DNA from: Ideonella sp.
Lineage (GTDB): Bacteria > Pseudomonadota > Gammaproteobacteria > Burkholderiales > Burkholderiaceae_C
Direction: 5' to 3'
NCBI GenBank assembly: GCA_015075165.1
Contig: JABTUY010000002.1
Location: forward strand, 62,001-126,000
DNA length: 64,000 nucleotides
Part shown: in pieces, positions 1-10,611 of the stretch
Layout of the letters: each line of letters starts with the position of its first letter
Position numbering within the stretch: the first letter of the stretch is position 1
Position numbers and translations under genes: made by a program
The notes under the pieces: model-generated
The model's database searches: none
Seen by the model: only the letters and a program-made list of their open reading frames with translations
What the model was told of the DNA's origin: nothing

Positions 1-596
1 TCTACGCCGACTTCGCCGCCAGGTTCGTCGAGCGCGCGCGCCGCATCACGGTGGGCGACCCGCTCGACGAGAAGACCATCATCGGCCCGATGATCAGCCC
101 GCAGCACCTGGCCAAGGTGCGGCACTACATCGAGCTGGGCCCGAGCGAGGGCGCCACGCTGCTGTGCGGCGGCCTCGACGCACCGGCGCTGCCCGCGGCG
201 CTGGCCAAGGGCAACTTCGTGCAGCCCACGGTGTTCGCCGACGTCGACAACCGCATGAAGATCGCCCAGGACGAGATCTTCGGCCCGGTGGCGTGCCTGA
301 TCCCGTTCACCGACGAGGCCGATGCGATCCGCATCGCCAACGACATCCCCTACGGCCTATCGAGCTACGTGTGGAGCGAGAACCTCGGTCGTGCGCACCG
401 CGTGGCCGCGGCGATCGAGGCCGGCATGTGCTTCGTCAACAGCCAGAACGTGCGCGACCTGCGCCAGCCGTTCGGCGGCACCAAGGCCAGCGGCACCGGC
501 CGCGAGGGCGGCACCTGGAGCTACGAGGTCTTCCTCGAACCGAAGAACGTCGCGGTGTCGCTCGGTTCGCACCACATTCCGCACTGGGGGGCCTGA
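1..596 (+). CDS. hpaE: 5-carboxymethyl-2-hydroxymuconate semialdehyde dehydrogenase, C-terminal part
   Basis: This is the 3' end of an aldehyde dehydrogenase gene that begins before the window; the frame is open from base 3. The family oxidises 5-carboxymethyl-2-hydroxymuconate semialdehyde with NAD+ in homoprotocatechuate degradation. What is visible is the C-terminal part, with the EIFGPV motif, the PFGGTKASGTGREGG segment and the ending EPKNVAVSLGSHHIPHWG, which is close to HpaE and distinguishes it from generic ALDHs. The catalytic Cys and Glu lie upstream and cannot be checked. hpaD follows 108 bp downstream on the same strand, which supports the assignment. Confidence 0.9.
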   Translation, partial: YADFAARFVERARRITVGDPLDEKTIIGPMISPQHLAKVRHYIELGPSEGATLLCGGLDAPALPAALAKGNFVQPTVFADVDNRMKIAQDEIFGPVACLIPFTDEADAIRIANDIPYGLSSYVWSENLGRAHRVAAAIEAGMCFVNSQNVRDLRQPFGGTKASGTGREGGTWSYEVFLEPKNVAVSLGSHHIPHWGA

Positions 597-704
597 GCGT
601 GCGGTGCTTCACCATCTGCATCACCTCGGCGCTCGGCCCGTCCATGCAGGCGCTGCGCCGCGCGCACACCACCTCGAGTTGAACCCGAATCGCAGGAGAC
701 CGTC

Positions 705-1628
705 ATGGGCAAGGTTGCACTCACCGCCAAGATCACCCACGTGCCGTCGATGTACCTGAGCGAGATGCCCGGCGAACGCCACGGCACACGCAAGGACGCG
801 ATCGACGGCCACATCGAGATCGGCCGCCGCTGCCGCGCGCTCGGTGTCGACACGATCGTCGTGTTCGACACCCACTGGCTGGTCAACGCCAACTACCACA
901 TCAACTGCGCGCCGCACTTCAAGGGCCTCTACACCAGCAACGAGCTGCCGCACTTCATCAGCAACATGGCCTACGAGTTCCCGGGCAACCCGGCGCTCGG
1001 CAAGCTGCTGGCCAAAGCGTGCAGCGAGCACGGCGTGGAGACGCTGGCGCACGACGCGACGACGCTGGCCCCCGAGTACGGCACGCTGGTGCCGATGCGC
1101 TACATGAACACCGACCAGCACTTCAAGGTGGTGTCGGTGTCGGCGCTGTGCACGGTGCATTACCTCAACGACAGCGCGCGCCTGGGCTGGGCGATGCGCA
1201 AGGCGATCGAGCAGCACTACGACGGCACCGTGGCATTCCTCGCCAGCGGCAGCCTGAGCCACCGCTTCGCGCAGAACGGCCTGGCACCGGAGTTCGCGCA
1301 CAAGATCTGGAGCCCGTTCCTCGAAATGCTCGACCACCGGGTGATCGAGATGTGGCAGCAGGGGCGCTGGAAGGAGTTCTGCGCGATGCTGCCCGAGTAC
1401 GCCGCCAAGGGCCACGGCGAAGGCTTCATGCACGACACCGCGATGATGCTGGGCGTGCTCGGCTGGTCCGACTACGACGGCAAGGCCGAGGTGATCACGC
1501 CGTACTTCGGCGCCTCGGGCACCGCGCAGATCAACGTCGTGCTGCCGGTCACGCCGCAAAGCGGCGCGGCGATTCCGCCGGCGCAGGCGTCGGCTGCCGA
1601 GGGCTACCGCGAGTTCTCGCGCTTGTAA
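705..1628 (+). CDS. hpaD: 3,4-dihydroxyphenylacetate 2,3-dioxygenase (homoprotocatechuate dioxygenase)
   Basis: This 307-residue LigB-type (class III) extradiol dioxygenase opens the ring of homoprotocatechuate to 5-carboxymethyl-2-hydroxymuconate semialdehyde, the substrate of the HpaE encoded just upstream. Likely Fe(II) ligands are visible: His12 in KITHVPS, His57 in VVFDTHW, and the Glu of the HGEGF motif near residue 240. An AGGAG Shine-Dalgarno at 694-698 lies 6 bp before the ATG and fixes the start. The length is slightly above that of the E. coli enzyme (about 283 aa). It is cytosolic and probably cotranscribed with hpaE. Confidence 0.93.
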   Translation: MGKVALTAKITHVPSMYLSEMPGERHGTRKDAIDGHIEIGRRCRALGVDTIVVFDTHWLVNANYHINCAPHFKGLYTSNELPHFISNMAYEFPGNPALGKLLAKACSEHGVETLAHDATTLAPEYGTLVPMRYMNTDQHFKVVSVSALCTVHYLNDSARLGWAMRKAIEQHYDGTVAFLASGSLSHRFAQNGLAPEFAHKIWSPFLEMLDHRVIEMWQQGRWKEFCAMLPEYAAKGHGEGFMHDTAMMLGVLGWSDYDGKAEVITPYFGASGTAQINVVLPVTPQSGAAIPPAQASAAEGYREFSRL

Positions 1629-1835
1629 CGGGCACAGGCCGCGGCTGTTGCATCTGGTGTCTCGCCCGTGCGTGGCGCGGGGACTTGACGAGCGCGCGAA
1701 CGAGGGCGCCGAGGGTGCAGGGCCCACAATGCATGCCCGCCGCGCATGCCTACAGTGCCCGTCCACAGCTAGGGATGGGCGCGCGCCGATGCGATCGCTA
1801 GTGTCCGGCCGATGCCGGACATGCAGGGGTCGCAG

Positions 1836-4115
1836 ATGGAGACTCGCCGCGAATTCATCGATTCGGTCGGCCGCGTCGGCCTCGGCGGCGCGGTGGCGCC
1901 GCTGGCCGCCGCCTGCGGCACGTTGCGCACCGAGGCCTGGCCCGCTGCGCGCGAACACTATGACCTGCTGGTGATCGGCAGCGGCTTCGGCGGCACGATG
2001 ACCGCGCTGTCGGTGGCGTACACGATGGAGCCGCGCGTGGCCGCGCGCGGCGGGCCGCCGCTGCGCATCCTGATGCTCGAGCGCGGCACGTGGTGGACGA
2101 CGCCGATGGAGACCATCCAGGACAAGCAGGTCAAGGCGCGCGACTTCCTGATCGCCCGCGGCCAGCCCACGCAGGAGTGGAGCTCGCTCAGCGACTACCG
2201 CGGCATGCTCGACCTCGTGCGCCGCTGCCGCTACACGGCCGATCGCCCGCAGGGGCTGTACGACTTCGCCACCATCGGCAAGCACGGCCTGTTCAGCGCG
2301 AGCAACGATGGTGTCTCGGTGCTGCGCGCCAGCGGCGTCGGCGGCGGCTCGCTGATTTACTCGAAGATCCTGATCCGCCCGCCCGAAACGCTGTTCGACG
2401 ACCCGCGCTGGCCCGGCGCCTGGCGCGGCAGCAGCGGGGCGGCGCTGCGCAGCCGGCTGTATCGCCGCGCGCTGACCGCGGTGTCGCACGGCGTCGAGGC
2501 ATTGTTCCCCGGCAAGGCGATGGTCAAGACCGGGCTCACCGGGCCGAGCAACATCCTCACGCGCAGCCCCGGCCTGCCGCCGGCGGCCACCGCCACCGTG
2601 CTCGGCGCGGTGCCGCGCGCCGACGGCGCACGCACGTTCTGGCAGATCAGGCTGCAAGACGAGCGCGGGCTCAAGGGCCGCGAGGGCGAGTTGATCGATC
2701 GCGCGCGCGTGTTCCAGAGCGCGATCGGCAAGCTGACGCCGTACTACGGCACCGTGGACCTGTCGATCAACGACCTGGACTTCACCGGCGCGCGCAACCC
2801 CGGCCTGAAGCAGCCGGGCAGCAACGTCTGCGAGCGTCACGGCCGCTGCAACATCGGCTGCCTGCCCGGTGCTGGCCAGACGCTGAACAAGCAGCTGATG
2901 CGCGCGATCTACGGCACGCCCGATTTCGCCGGCCTCGATCCGGCGCTGCCGCCCGACGGGCCGTGCAACCTGAAGCACGTGGCGCTGCAGCTGAAGCCGC
3001 TGGCCGAGGTGGACCACGTCTCGGCGGCCGACGGCGGCGGCTATACGGTGCACTACCGCCAGCGCCGCAGCGACGACCCGGCCTACCAGCCCGAGCCGGT
3101 GGTGGTCTCGGCCGATCGCGTGATCTTCGCCGCCGGCAGCCTCGGCACGTCGGAGCTGCTGCTGCGCTCGCGCCAGCGCCACCGCGACAGCCAGGGCACG
3201 CAGGGCCTCGGCGGGCTGAGCGAGCGGCTCGGCCACGGCTTTTCGGTCAACGGCGACCACATCGCGTTCCTGGCCGACACCAAGGAGCGCGTCAACCTCA
3301 CGTTCGGCCCGGTCACCACGTCGTTCGGCCAGTTCGCGCCCGATGCGCCGCAGGCCCGGGGCTTTCACAACGTCGAAGACCAGGGCGTGCCGCGTTCGCT
3401 GGCCGCGCTCACCGGCTACGGCGTGGAGGTGATGCAGCGGCTGGCCGAAGACGACGGCGTCGACCGCTTCTTCGGCGCGATCGGCGGCACGCTCACCGCG
3501 CTGAACCAGATCTTCGCGTCGCAGCCGGTGCGCACCTACCCGGCGCGCAGCGCGGCCGATCTCAGCGCCGACCGGCCCGAGTCGGAAGACGAGCTCACCG
3601 CGCGCATGATGTGCGTGGTGGCACAGGGCAAGGACGACGCCAACGGCCAGTTCCGCCTCGAGAACGACCGCCTGCGCATGGCGCGCACCGACGGCAAGCG
3701 CTTTCACGACGACGACATCTACAAGGCGATCGACGCCACGCTCGACAAGCTGGCCGAACAACTGCGCCCGGCAGGCAGCGACGCGACGTTCATCGCGCCG
3801 ATGTCGAAGCTGCCAGGCATGAGGCGGCTCGTGCTCACCTCGCACCCGCTCGGCGGCTGCCCGATGGGCGAGAGCGTGGCCGAAGGCGTGGTCGACGAAT
3901 GGGGCCGCGTGTTCCGCCAGGACGCTGCGGGCCAGTCGCTGCACCGCGGTCTGTACATCGCCGACGGCTCGATGGTGCCCACCGCGCTCGGCGTGAACCC
4001 GGCACTGACGATCGCGGCGCTGTCGCTGCGCGTGGCCGAGAAGCTGCTGGCCGAGTGGGACGATGTGCCTGCGCGCCAGCCGCGCGCTGCCACGCCACTC
4101 CAGTGTCGGAGTTGA
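1836..4115 (+). CDS. GMC-family FAD oxidoreductase (cholesterol-oxidase-like)
   Basis: A 759-residue flavoprotein. The N-terminus METRREFIDSVGR with a following Gly/Ala-rich stretch resembles a twin-arginine export signal, so a periplasmic location is possible. The FAD Rossmann motif GSGFGG is at residues 48-53. A GVGGGSLIY segment, a Cys cluster (CERHGRCNIGC) and the late motif SHPLGGCPMG with GLYIADGSMVPTALGVNPALT are typical of GMC oxidoreductases of the cholesterol oxidase/alcohol dehydrogenase branch. AGGGG at 1825-1829 sits 6 bp before ATG 1836, so I prefer this start over in-frame ATGs at 1812 and 1821. The substrate is unknown. It interrupts the hpa genes and starts about 200 bp after hpaD. 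Confidence 0.85.
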   Translation: METRREFIDSVGRVGLGGAVAPLAAACGTLRTEAWPAAREHYDLLVIGSGFGGTMTALSVAYTMEPRVAARGGPPLRILMLERGTWWTTPMETIQDKQVKARDFLIARGQPTQEWSSLSDYRGMLDLVRRCRYTADRPQGLYDFATIGKHGLFSASNDGVSVLRASGVGGGSLIYSKILIRPPETLFDDPRWPGAWRGSSGAALRSRLYRRALTAVSHGVEALFPGKAMVKTGLTGPSNILTRSPGLPPAATATVLGAVPRADGARTFWQIRLQDERGLKGREGELIDRARVFQSAIGKLTPYYGTVDLSINDLDFTGARNPGLKQPGSNVCERHGRCNIGCLPGAGQTLNKQLMRAIYGTPDFAGLDPALPPDGPCNLKHVALQLKPLAEVDHVSAADGGGYTVHYRQRRSDDPAYQPEPVVVSADRVIFAAGSLGTSELLLRSRQRHRDSQGTQGLGGLSERLGHGFSVNGDHIAFLADTKERVNLTFGPVTTSFGQFAPDAPQARGFHNVEDQGVPRSLAALTGYGVEVMQRLAEDDGVDRFFGAIGGTLTALNQIFASQPVRTYPARSAADLSADRPESEDELTARMMCVVAQGKDDANGQFRLENDRLRMARTDGKRFHDDDIYKAIDATLDKLAEQLRPAGSDATFIAPMSKLPGMRRLVLTSHPLGGCPMGESVAEGVVDEWGRVFRQDAAGQSLHRGLYIADGSMVPTALGVNPALTIAALSLRVAEKLLAEWDDVPARQPRAATPLQCRS

Positions 4116-4367
4116 ACCACCTCCGAGGCGCCTTCGGCGCCTCCCCCTCGAAGGGGGCCGAGGTTCGCGGCTCCAAGCCGACCTGTGTCGGGTTGGACGG
4201 ACCGAGGAGTGGCCGCGTCTCGCGGCCATGCGGCCTGCAAGACCCGCCAGCGGCCCGGCGGAGCCGGATCCGCGGCGGCCCTCGGCCGCACCGGTTCGTG
4301 CGTCGCGGGTCGCGCGACGCATGGCGGAGCAACTGAGCCGGCGCTGCGCCGCCGGAGGGAGTCCCCT
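4116..4367. repeat. Intergenic array of short hairpins
   Basis: This 252 bp gap between the GMC oxidoreductase and the phosphatase shows no convincing gene. It holds a chain of short inverted repeats with 3-base loops or nearly so: GAGGCGCC-TTC-GGCGCCTC near 4125, CCCCTCGAAGGGG near 4143, GGCCGCG-TCT-CGCGGCC near 4212 and GCGGCC-CTC-GGCCGC near 4273. Such chains suggest a decayed palindromic intergenic repeat. One of the hairpins may act as a terminator after the GMC gene, although no U-rich tract follows. Confidence 0.5.
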
Positions 4368-5321
4368 ATGCGCATCGCGTTCGCCTCGTGCATGTTCACC
4401 CGCGTGTGCCCCGCCCAGCCGGTGTGGGGGCAGATCGCGCAGCAGGCACCCGACCATCTGGTGCTGCTCGGCGACGCCACCTACCTCGACGTGGCCGGCC
4501 CGCCGCTGCCGCAGGCGATGAGCGACGACGAGTTCGCGCAGCACCTGTTCGCGCTCTATGCCGAACTGCTGGCGCAGCCCGATTTCGCGGCGCTGATCGC
4601 GGCGCTGCCGGCCGGCTCGGTGCACACGATCTGGGACGACCACGACTTTCTCTGGAACGATGCGCGCGGCGCCGAGGAGCGCGCACTGCACGGCGAGAAG
4701 ATCCGCCTCAGCACCGCGTTTCACGAGCAGTTTCGGGCCACGCTCGCGGCCGGCCTCGCGCCGGGCAGCTTCCCGGCGGCGTACGACGACGCGCGCTTCT
4801 GGGATCCGCTTCAACCGCCGCTGACCACGCCGAGCCGGCAGCTCGATGCCGACCTCTGGCTGCACCTGTCGGACGGCCGCAGCCACCGCACGCGCACCTG
4901 GCTGCTCGCCGAGAACAAGCGCACGATGTTCGGCAAGGCGCAGCGCGACGCGTTCGCGCAGGCCATCGGCGCGCAGCCGCAGGCGGTGCACCTGTGGGCC
5001 AGCGGCACCACGCTGGCCGGCTACCAGCACTACGCGCGCGACCAGGCGTGGCTGCACGGCCTGGCCGCCAACCAGCGCCTGCTGGTGCTGAGCGGCGACA
5101 TCCACCGCAACCGGCTCGATGCGTTCTACACCGGCGGCTGGCCGCTGCACGAGGCCACGTCGTCGGGCGCGGCGGTGCGCGACGCCGTCGCGGTCGGCGC
5201 GCTGCGGCAGAACTACGGCCTGCTCGACGTCGACGCGCAGCAGGTGGCGATCCGCCTGTTCAGGAACGGCGCGCTCGAGCAGCAGCGCGTGCTGAGCCGT
5301 CCGAACTGGCTGCCGATCTGA
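4368..5321 (+). CDS. PhoD-like metallophosphatase
   Basis: A 317-residue protein resembling the catalytic domain of alkaline phosphatase D-type metallophosphatases. The metal-site motifs are visible: LGDATYLD near residue 37, WDDHDFLWND near residue 92 and LSGDIHRNRLDAF near residue 243. The protein starts with MRIAFASC and no signal peptide is seen, so it may act in the cytosol, unlike secreted PhoD. GGAGGGA at 4354-4360 ends 7 bp before ATG 4368; the reading frame is open much further upstream but that part has low-complexity, non-protein character. The substrate is unknown. A related activity on other phosphoesters is possible. Confidence 0.8.
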   Translation: MRIAFASCMFTRVCPAQPVWGQIAQQAPDHLVLLGDATYLDVAGPPLPQAMSDDEFAQHLFALYAELLAQPDFAALIAALPAGSVHTIWDDHDFLWNDARGAEERALHGEKIRLSTAFHEQFRATLAAGLAPGSFPAAYDDARFWDPLQPPLTTPSRQLDADLWLHLSDGRSHRTRTWLLAENKRTMFGKAQRDAFAQAIGAQPQAVHLWASGTTLAGYQHYARDQAWLHGLAANQRLLVLSGDIHRNRLDAFYTGGWPLHEATSSGAAVRDAVAVGALRQNYGLLDVDAQQVAIRLFRNGALEQQRVLSRPNWLPI

Positions 5322-5396
5322 CGAAAATCAAGACCGCGCGACACCCGGTGCAGCCCGTGCGGTGCTGTCGGATCCTGGTGCGGTGTGCGACGATAG

Positions 5397-6641
<1,245 letters not shown>

Positions 6642-6642
6642 C

Positions 6643-7488
6643 ATGCCCACCAACCACGACGCCGCGACGATCACCGCGCACTACAGCCGCGGCGGCGGGT
6701 TGCTCGAGCGGCTGGCGCAGGCGCTGCAGGACGACGGCGTCGATCCGCAGTGCCCCACGCTCGAACAGCTCGCGCCGTACGACCAGTTCCACGGCCGCGG
6801 CGTCGAAGCCACCGAAGAGGCAGCCGCGCTGATGCCGGCGCGCCCCGGCGAGCGGCTGCTCGACATCGGCAGCGGCATCGGCGGGCCGGCACGCTGGCTG
6901 GCGCGGCGGTTTCGCTGCCATGTGACCGGCATCGACCTGACCGACGAATTCTGCGCGGTCGCGCGCGAGTTGACGCAGCGCACCGGCATGGTGTCGTCGG
7001 TCGAGTTCGTCGTCGGCGATGCGCTCGCGCTGCCGTGGCCCGACGCCGGCTTCGACGGCGCATACACGATGAACGTGTCGATGAACATCGCCGACAAGGC
7101 GCGGCTGCATCGCGAGGCGCATCGCGTGCTGCGGCCCGGCGGCTGGCTGCTGCTGTCGGAGATCGCGCGCGGCGCGGGGCCCGAGCCCGACTACCCCACG
7201 CCGTGGGCGGCCAGCGCCGCCGCGAGTTTTCTGGCCACGCCGCAGCAGACGCGCGACAGCCTCGTCGCCGCCGGCTTCGAGGTGCTGCGCTTCGAGAGCA
7301 CTCGCGAGCACGCGCTGGCGTTCGCCGCCCGCTCGCGCGAGGCGGTGGCGCGCGGCGAGAAGCCGCCGCATCGCGCGGTGATGCTGATGCACGGCGATGT
7401 GGCGGCAGCGGCGATGCGCAACTCGGCGCGCGCGCTGTTCGAAGGCCGCGTCGAGCCGATCGAGGTGCTGGCGCGCAAGGCACGGTGA
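6643..7488 (+). CDS. SAM-dependent class I methyltransferase
   Basis: A 281-residue methyltransferase whose motif I (LLDIGSGIGGPARWLA) is near residue 73, followed by the acidic loop GIDLTDEF and the post-motif region GFDGAYTMNVSMNI. This layout resembles small-molecule methyltransferases of the sterol/sarcosine/UbiE type. Its ATG comes one base after the pobA stop, so translational coupling and a shared operon are very likely, which suggests a role linked to a phenolic acid or quinone, but the substrate cannot be read from the sequence. Confidence 0.8.
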   Translation: MPTNHDAATITAHYSRGGGLLERLAQALQDDGVDPQCPTLEQLAPYDQFHGRGVEATEEAAALMPARPGERLLDIGSGIGGPARWLARRFRCHVTGIDLTDEFCAVARELTQRTGMVSSVEFVVGDALALPWPDAGFDGAYTMNVSMNIADKARLHREAHRVLRPGGWLLLSEIARGAGPEPDYPTPWAASAAASFLATPQQTRDSLVAAGFEVLRFESTREHALAFAARSREAVARGEKPPHRAVMLMHGDVAAAAMRNSARALFEGRVEPIEVLARKAR

Positions 7489-7561
7489 CAGGGCCGCGCC
7501 CCGCCCGCCTGCCGTGCCGGTTGCGGGTATCGTTCGCTTCTTCGCCCCGCGAAGACCCGCC

Positions 7562-8257
7562 ATGACGCCACCGCTTGCCAGCCACGCCATCGTCGTCACC
7601 GGCGGCTTCGGCGCGCTCGGGCGCGCGCTGGGCGAAGTGCTGGTCCAGGCCGGCGCGCAGGTGGCGCTGCTCGGCCGGTCGGCTGCACCGGCCGAGGTGC
7701 CGGCCGGCACGCTCGCGCTCGGCGGCGTCGATCTGGCCGACGCGGCCGCGGCGGGCCATGCGATGGAAGCGGTGGCGCAGCGCTGGGGACGCCTCGACGG
7801 CCTGGTCAACGTGGCCGGCGGTTTCGCGTGGCAGAAGATCGAAGGCGGCTCGGTCGACACCTGGGAGCGCATGTTCGCGATCAACCTGCGCACCGCGCTG
7901 CTCGCGTCGCAGGCCGCGCTGCCGCACCTGCTCGCGCGCGGCCGCGGTCGCATCGTCAACGTCGGCGCGGCCGCGGCCGATCACGCCGCGCTCGGCATGG
8001 GCGCGTACGCCGCGGCCAAGGCCGGCGTCGCGCGGCTGACCGAGGCGATGGCCGACGAGCTGAAGGACCGCGGCATCACCGTCAACGCGGTGCTGCCGAG
8101 CATCCTCGACACGGCAGCGAACCGCGCCGACATGCCGCAGGCCGACTTCGCGCGCTGGGTCAGCCCGCAGGCGCTGGCGCGGGTGATCGCGTTCCTGCTG
8201 TCGGACGACGCGGCGCCGGTCACCGGCGCGCTGATCCCGGTGACCGGCCGCGTCTGA
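7562..8257 (+). CDS. Short-chain dehydrogenase/reductase
   Basis: A 231-residue SDR. The nucleotide-binding motif is VTGGFGALG near the N-terminus, NVAGG follows in the middle, and the catalytic YAAAK is present (GAYAAAKAGVARL). The usual catalytic serine is replaced: the strand reads VNVGAAAADH where most SDRs have two serines, so the chemistry may differ or the enzyme may be weak. The C-terminus ends GALIPVTGRV, close to the substrate-loop end of the family. The ATG at 7562 is 73 bp after the methyltransferase; an upstream open frame is not protein-like. Substrate unknown. Confidence 0.8.
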   Translation: MTPPLASHAIVVTGGFGALGRALGEVLVQAGAQVALLGRSAAPAEVPAGTLALGGVDLADAAAAGHAMEAVAQRWGRLDGLVNVAGGFAWQKIEGGSVDTWERMFAINLRTALLASQAALPHLLARGRGRIVNVGAAAADHAALGMGAYAAAKAGVARLTEAMADELKDRGITVNAVLPSILDTAANRADMPQADFARWVSPQALARVIAFLLSDDAAPVTGALIPVTGRV

Positions 8258-8422
8258 CGTTGCGCCCGACGCCACGCCCGCCGCTGCGTCGGACGCGCCC
8301 GGCCGCCGGATGGTGAACAATCGCGCCCTGGGCCCTTCCCGGCGCGACCCGCAGCACCACGGGGGCGGCCCTCGTCATCCACCGCGGCACCGCTGCATGC
8401 GCCGCGCAGAAGGCCCACCGCG

Positions 8423-8857
8423 ATGCCGCACCTGGTGATCCTGTACACGCCACAGCTCGAGCGCGAGACCGATCTCGACATGCTGTGCCGCAAGCTGGCC
8501 GACACGATGATCGCGCAGCGTGACGAGGCCGGCAAAGCGGTGTTTCCGCTCGGCGGCACGCGCGTGCTCGCGGTGCCGGCCGCGCACCACGCGGTGGCCG
8601 ACGGCGGCGCCGCCGCGCGCGCGCAAGGCAAGGGCGACGATTGCGCGTTCGCCTACTTCAACCTGCGCATGGGCCGCGGCCGCAGCGACGCGGTCAAGCG
8701 TGCCGCCGGCGAGGCGCTGGTGGCGGTGGCGCGCGAGCATCTGGCACCGGTGCTGGCGCGCCGGCCGATCGGCCTGACGCTGCAGGTCGACGAAGGCCAG
8801 GAGGCGTTCGACGGCAAGTTCGGCAATCTGCATCCACTGTTCAACAAGCAAGCATGA
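8423..8857 (+). CDS. hpaF: 5-carboxymethyl-2-hydroxymuconate delta-isomerase
   Basis: A 144-residue protein of the CHM isomerase (tautomerase-related) family, which isomerises 5-carboxymethyl-2-hydroxymuconate after HpaE oxidation. Recognisable segments are [13 protein letters not shown] at the N-terminus, [12 protein letters not shown] in the middle and [19 protein letters not shown] at the end. The family keeps a proline right after the initiator Met, which is present here. The stop codon overlaps the start of hpaH (ATGA), so the two are translationally coupled. It is separated from hpaE and hpaD by five unrelated-looking genes. Confidence 0.88.
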   Translation: MPHLVILYTPQLERETDLDMLCRKLADTMIAQRDEAGKAVFPLGGTRVLAVPAAHHAVADGGAAARAQGKGDDCAFAYFNLRMGRGRSDAVKRAAGEALVAVAREHLAPVLARRPIGLTLQVDEGQEAFDGKFGNLHPLFNKQA

Positions 8858-9666
8858 CGACCACGCTCGACGACCGCACCCTCCAATCGCTGGCGCGCCA
8901 GCTCTACGACGCGCGCAAGTCGCGCACGCAGCTGCGCCACTTCTCGAAGCAGCATCCGTCGATGACGATCGAAGACGGCTACGCGATCCAGCGTGCCTGG
9001 GTCAAGCTCGAGCAGGCCGACGGCCACACAGTAGTCGGCCGCAAGATCGGCCTCACGTCGCGCGCGATGCAGCAGTCGAGCCAGATCGACGAGCCCGACT
9101 ACGCGCCGATCATGAGCGACATGTTGTTCGCGTCGGGACACGACATCGCGATCGAGCGCTTCATCTCGCCGCGCATCGAGGTCGAGCTGGCGTTCATCCT
9201 CGGCCAGCCGCTGAAGGGCCCGGGCGTCACGCTGTTCGACGTGCTGCGCGCCACCGAGGTGGTGACGCCGGCGATCGAGATCATCGATGCGCGCATCGAG
9301 CAGCTCGATCGCGAGACCAAGCAGATGCGCAAGGTGTTCGACACCATCTCCGACTTCGCCGCGAACGCGGGCGTGGTCACCGGCGGCCGGCCGGTGCGCC
9401 CGCACGATGTCGACCTGCGCTGGGTCGGCGCGCTGCTGCTGAAGAACGGCGTGGTCGAGGAGACCGGCCTCGCCGCCGGCGTGCTCAACCATCCGGCCAA
9501 CGGCGTGGCGTGGCTGGCCAACCGACTCGCGCCGTACGGCGAATCGCTCGAGCCGGGGCAGATCGTGCTCGCCGGCTCGTTCACGCGGCCGGTGTTCGCC
9601 GCGCGTGGCGACACGCTGCATGCCGACTACGGGGCGCTCGGCAGCGTGACGTTTCGCTTCGTCTGA
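8854..9666 (+). CDS. hpaH: 2-oxo-hept-4-ene-1,7-dioate hydratase
   Basis: A 270-residue member of the hydratase/decarboxylase (fumarylacetoacetase-related) superfamily. HpaH adds water to 2-oxo-hept-3(4)-ene-1,7-dioate before aldol cleavage. Diagnostic segments are [27 protein letters not shown] and the metal-ligand region [11 protein letters not shown], which match HpaH and MhpD/TesE hydratases, with the Asp-rich opening and length best fitting HpaH. The ATG overlaps the hpaF stop. The next expected gene, aldolase hpaI, is not downstream: a convergent lipoprotein gene follows. Confidence 0.9.
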   Translation: MTTTLDDRTLQSLARQLYDARKSRTQLRHFSKQHPSMTIEDGYAIQRAWVKLEQADGHTVVGRKIGLTSRAMQQSSQIDEPDYAPIMSDMLFASGHDIAIERFISPRIEVELAFILGQPLKGPGVTLFDVLRATEVVTPAIEIIDARIEQLDRETKQMRKVFDTISDFAANAGVVTGGRPVRPHDVDLRWVGALLLKNGVVEETGLAAGVLNHPANGVAWLANRLAPYGESLEPGQIVLAGSFTRPVFAARGDTLHADYGALGSVTFRFV

Positions 9667-9757
9667 CGTCGACGCGCCGGCGGCTGAGCGTCGCACGGCA
9701 GGTACCAGGCCGGCCGGTTCTCCCGGCGAGGGGTGTCCGGCCGTCCGGCCGTCGCGA

Positions 9758-10423
9758 TCAGGCGCCGCTGTTCGCCGCCGGCTCGCTGAGGAAGATCTCG
9801 ACGCGGCGGTTCTGCGCGCGGCCGGCGACGCTGGCGTTGTCGGCCACGGGCTCGCGCGCACCATGACCTTCGGTGACGACGTGGGTCGGGTTCACGCCCT
9901 TGGCCGCGATGTAGTCGCGCACCGCTTCGGCGCGGCGCACCGACAGCGGGTTGTTGATCGCGTCGCTGCCGCTGGAGTCGGTGTGGCCGACCACGCGCAC
10001 CTGCATCGCCGGATCGAGCCCGCGTGCGAACTCGTCGAGCACCGGCTTCATTTTTGGCTTCACGTCGGAGCGGCCGACGCTGAACGAGAAGTCGCTCGGC
10101 ACATTGACCTTCAACTCGTTGTTGGCCGTGCGGGCCACCGCGATGTCGGTGCCCTGGGTGGCCTTCTCGAGCGCGGCGCGCTTTTCTTCCATGCGCTTGG
10201 ACCACAGGTTGCCGGCCACCGCGCCGACGGCACCGCCGATCAGCGCGCCCTTGCCCATGCTGTGGCCGGTGGCGCCGCCGATCACCGCGCCGGCCACCGC
10301 GCCGACCGCGGCGCCCTTGGCGGTGCCTTCTTCGCGCGCGGACATATTCTGGCAGCCCGCTGCCACGATGGCAGCGAGCGCCAGCGCGAACAGCTTGACG
10401 GGCGGGGTGACGCGATGCGACAT
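9758..10423 (-). CDS. OmpA-family lipoprotein with glycine zipper
   Basis: A 221-residue envelope protein. A signal peptide ends in a lipobox (VAAGC, Cys24), so it is probably lipid-anchored in the outer membrane. Residues about 35-75 are a glycine-zipper-like stretch (KGAAVGAVAGAVIGG and GALIGGAVGAVAG). The C-terminal half is an OmpA/MotB peptidoglycan-binding domain with GHTDSSGSDAINNPLSVRRAEAV and a closing NRRVEIFL. A GGAGG ribosome site lies 8 bp before the ATG at 10423. The arrangement is that of YiaD/Pal-like proteins that link the outer membrane to the cell wall. Confidence 0.88.
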   Translation of the reverse strand: MSHRVTPPVKLFALALAAIVAAGCQNMSAREEGTAKGAAVGAVAGAVIGGATGHSMGKGALIGGAVGAVAGNLWSKRMEEKRAALEKATQGTDIAVARTANNELKVNVPSDFSFSVGRSDVKPKMKPVLDEFARGLDPAMQVRVVGHTDSSGSDAINNPLSVRRAEAVRDYIAAKGVNPTHVVTEGHGAREPVADNASVAGRAQNRRVEIFLSEPAANSGA

Positions 10424-10611
10424 GGTGAGGTCCTCCGATCGATGCGACTGGGCAGTGGGGCGCGGCGCAGGTGGTGCGCCACGCGGCCCGATCGATCGAC
10501 GATAGCGGGCCGCGCCCGAAACACTGTTTCCTGAGGTGTCGCCTGCGCAATACTGCACGCCAGCAGTGCCGCTTCGGCGCCGCCGTGTCGCTGCCGGCGG
10601 CAAGCCGTGTC

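Noticed and set aside
621-5150. A 1509-codon open frame on the minus strand
   Set aside because: It is antisense to hpaD, the GMC oxidoreductase and the phosphatase, and its translation is Arg/Ala/His-rich with no domain. High GC leaves few stop codons in such frames.
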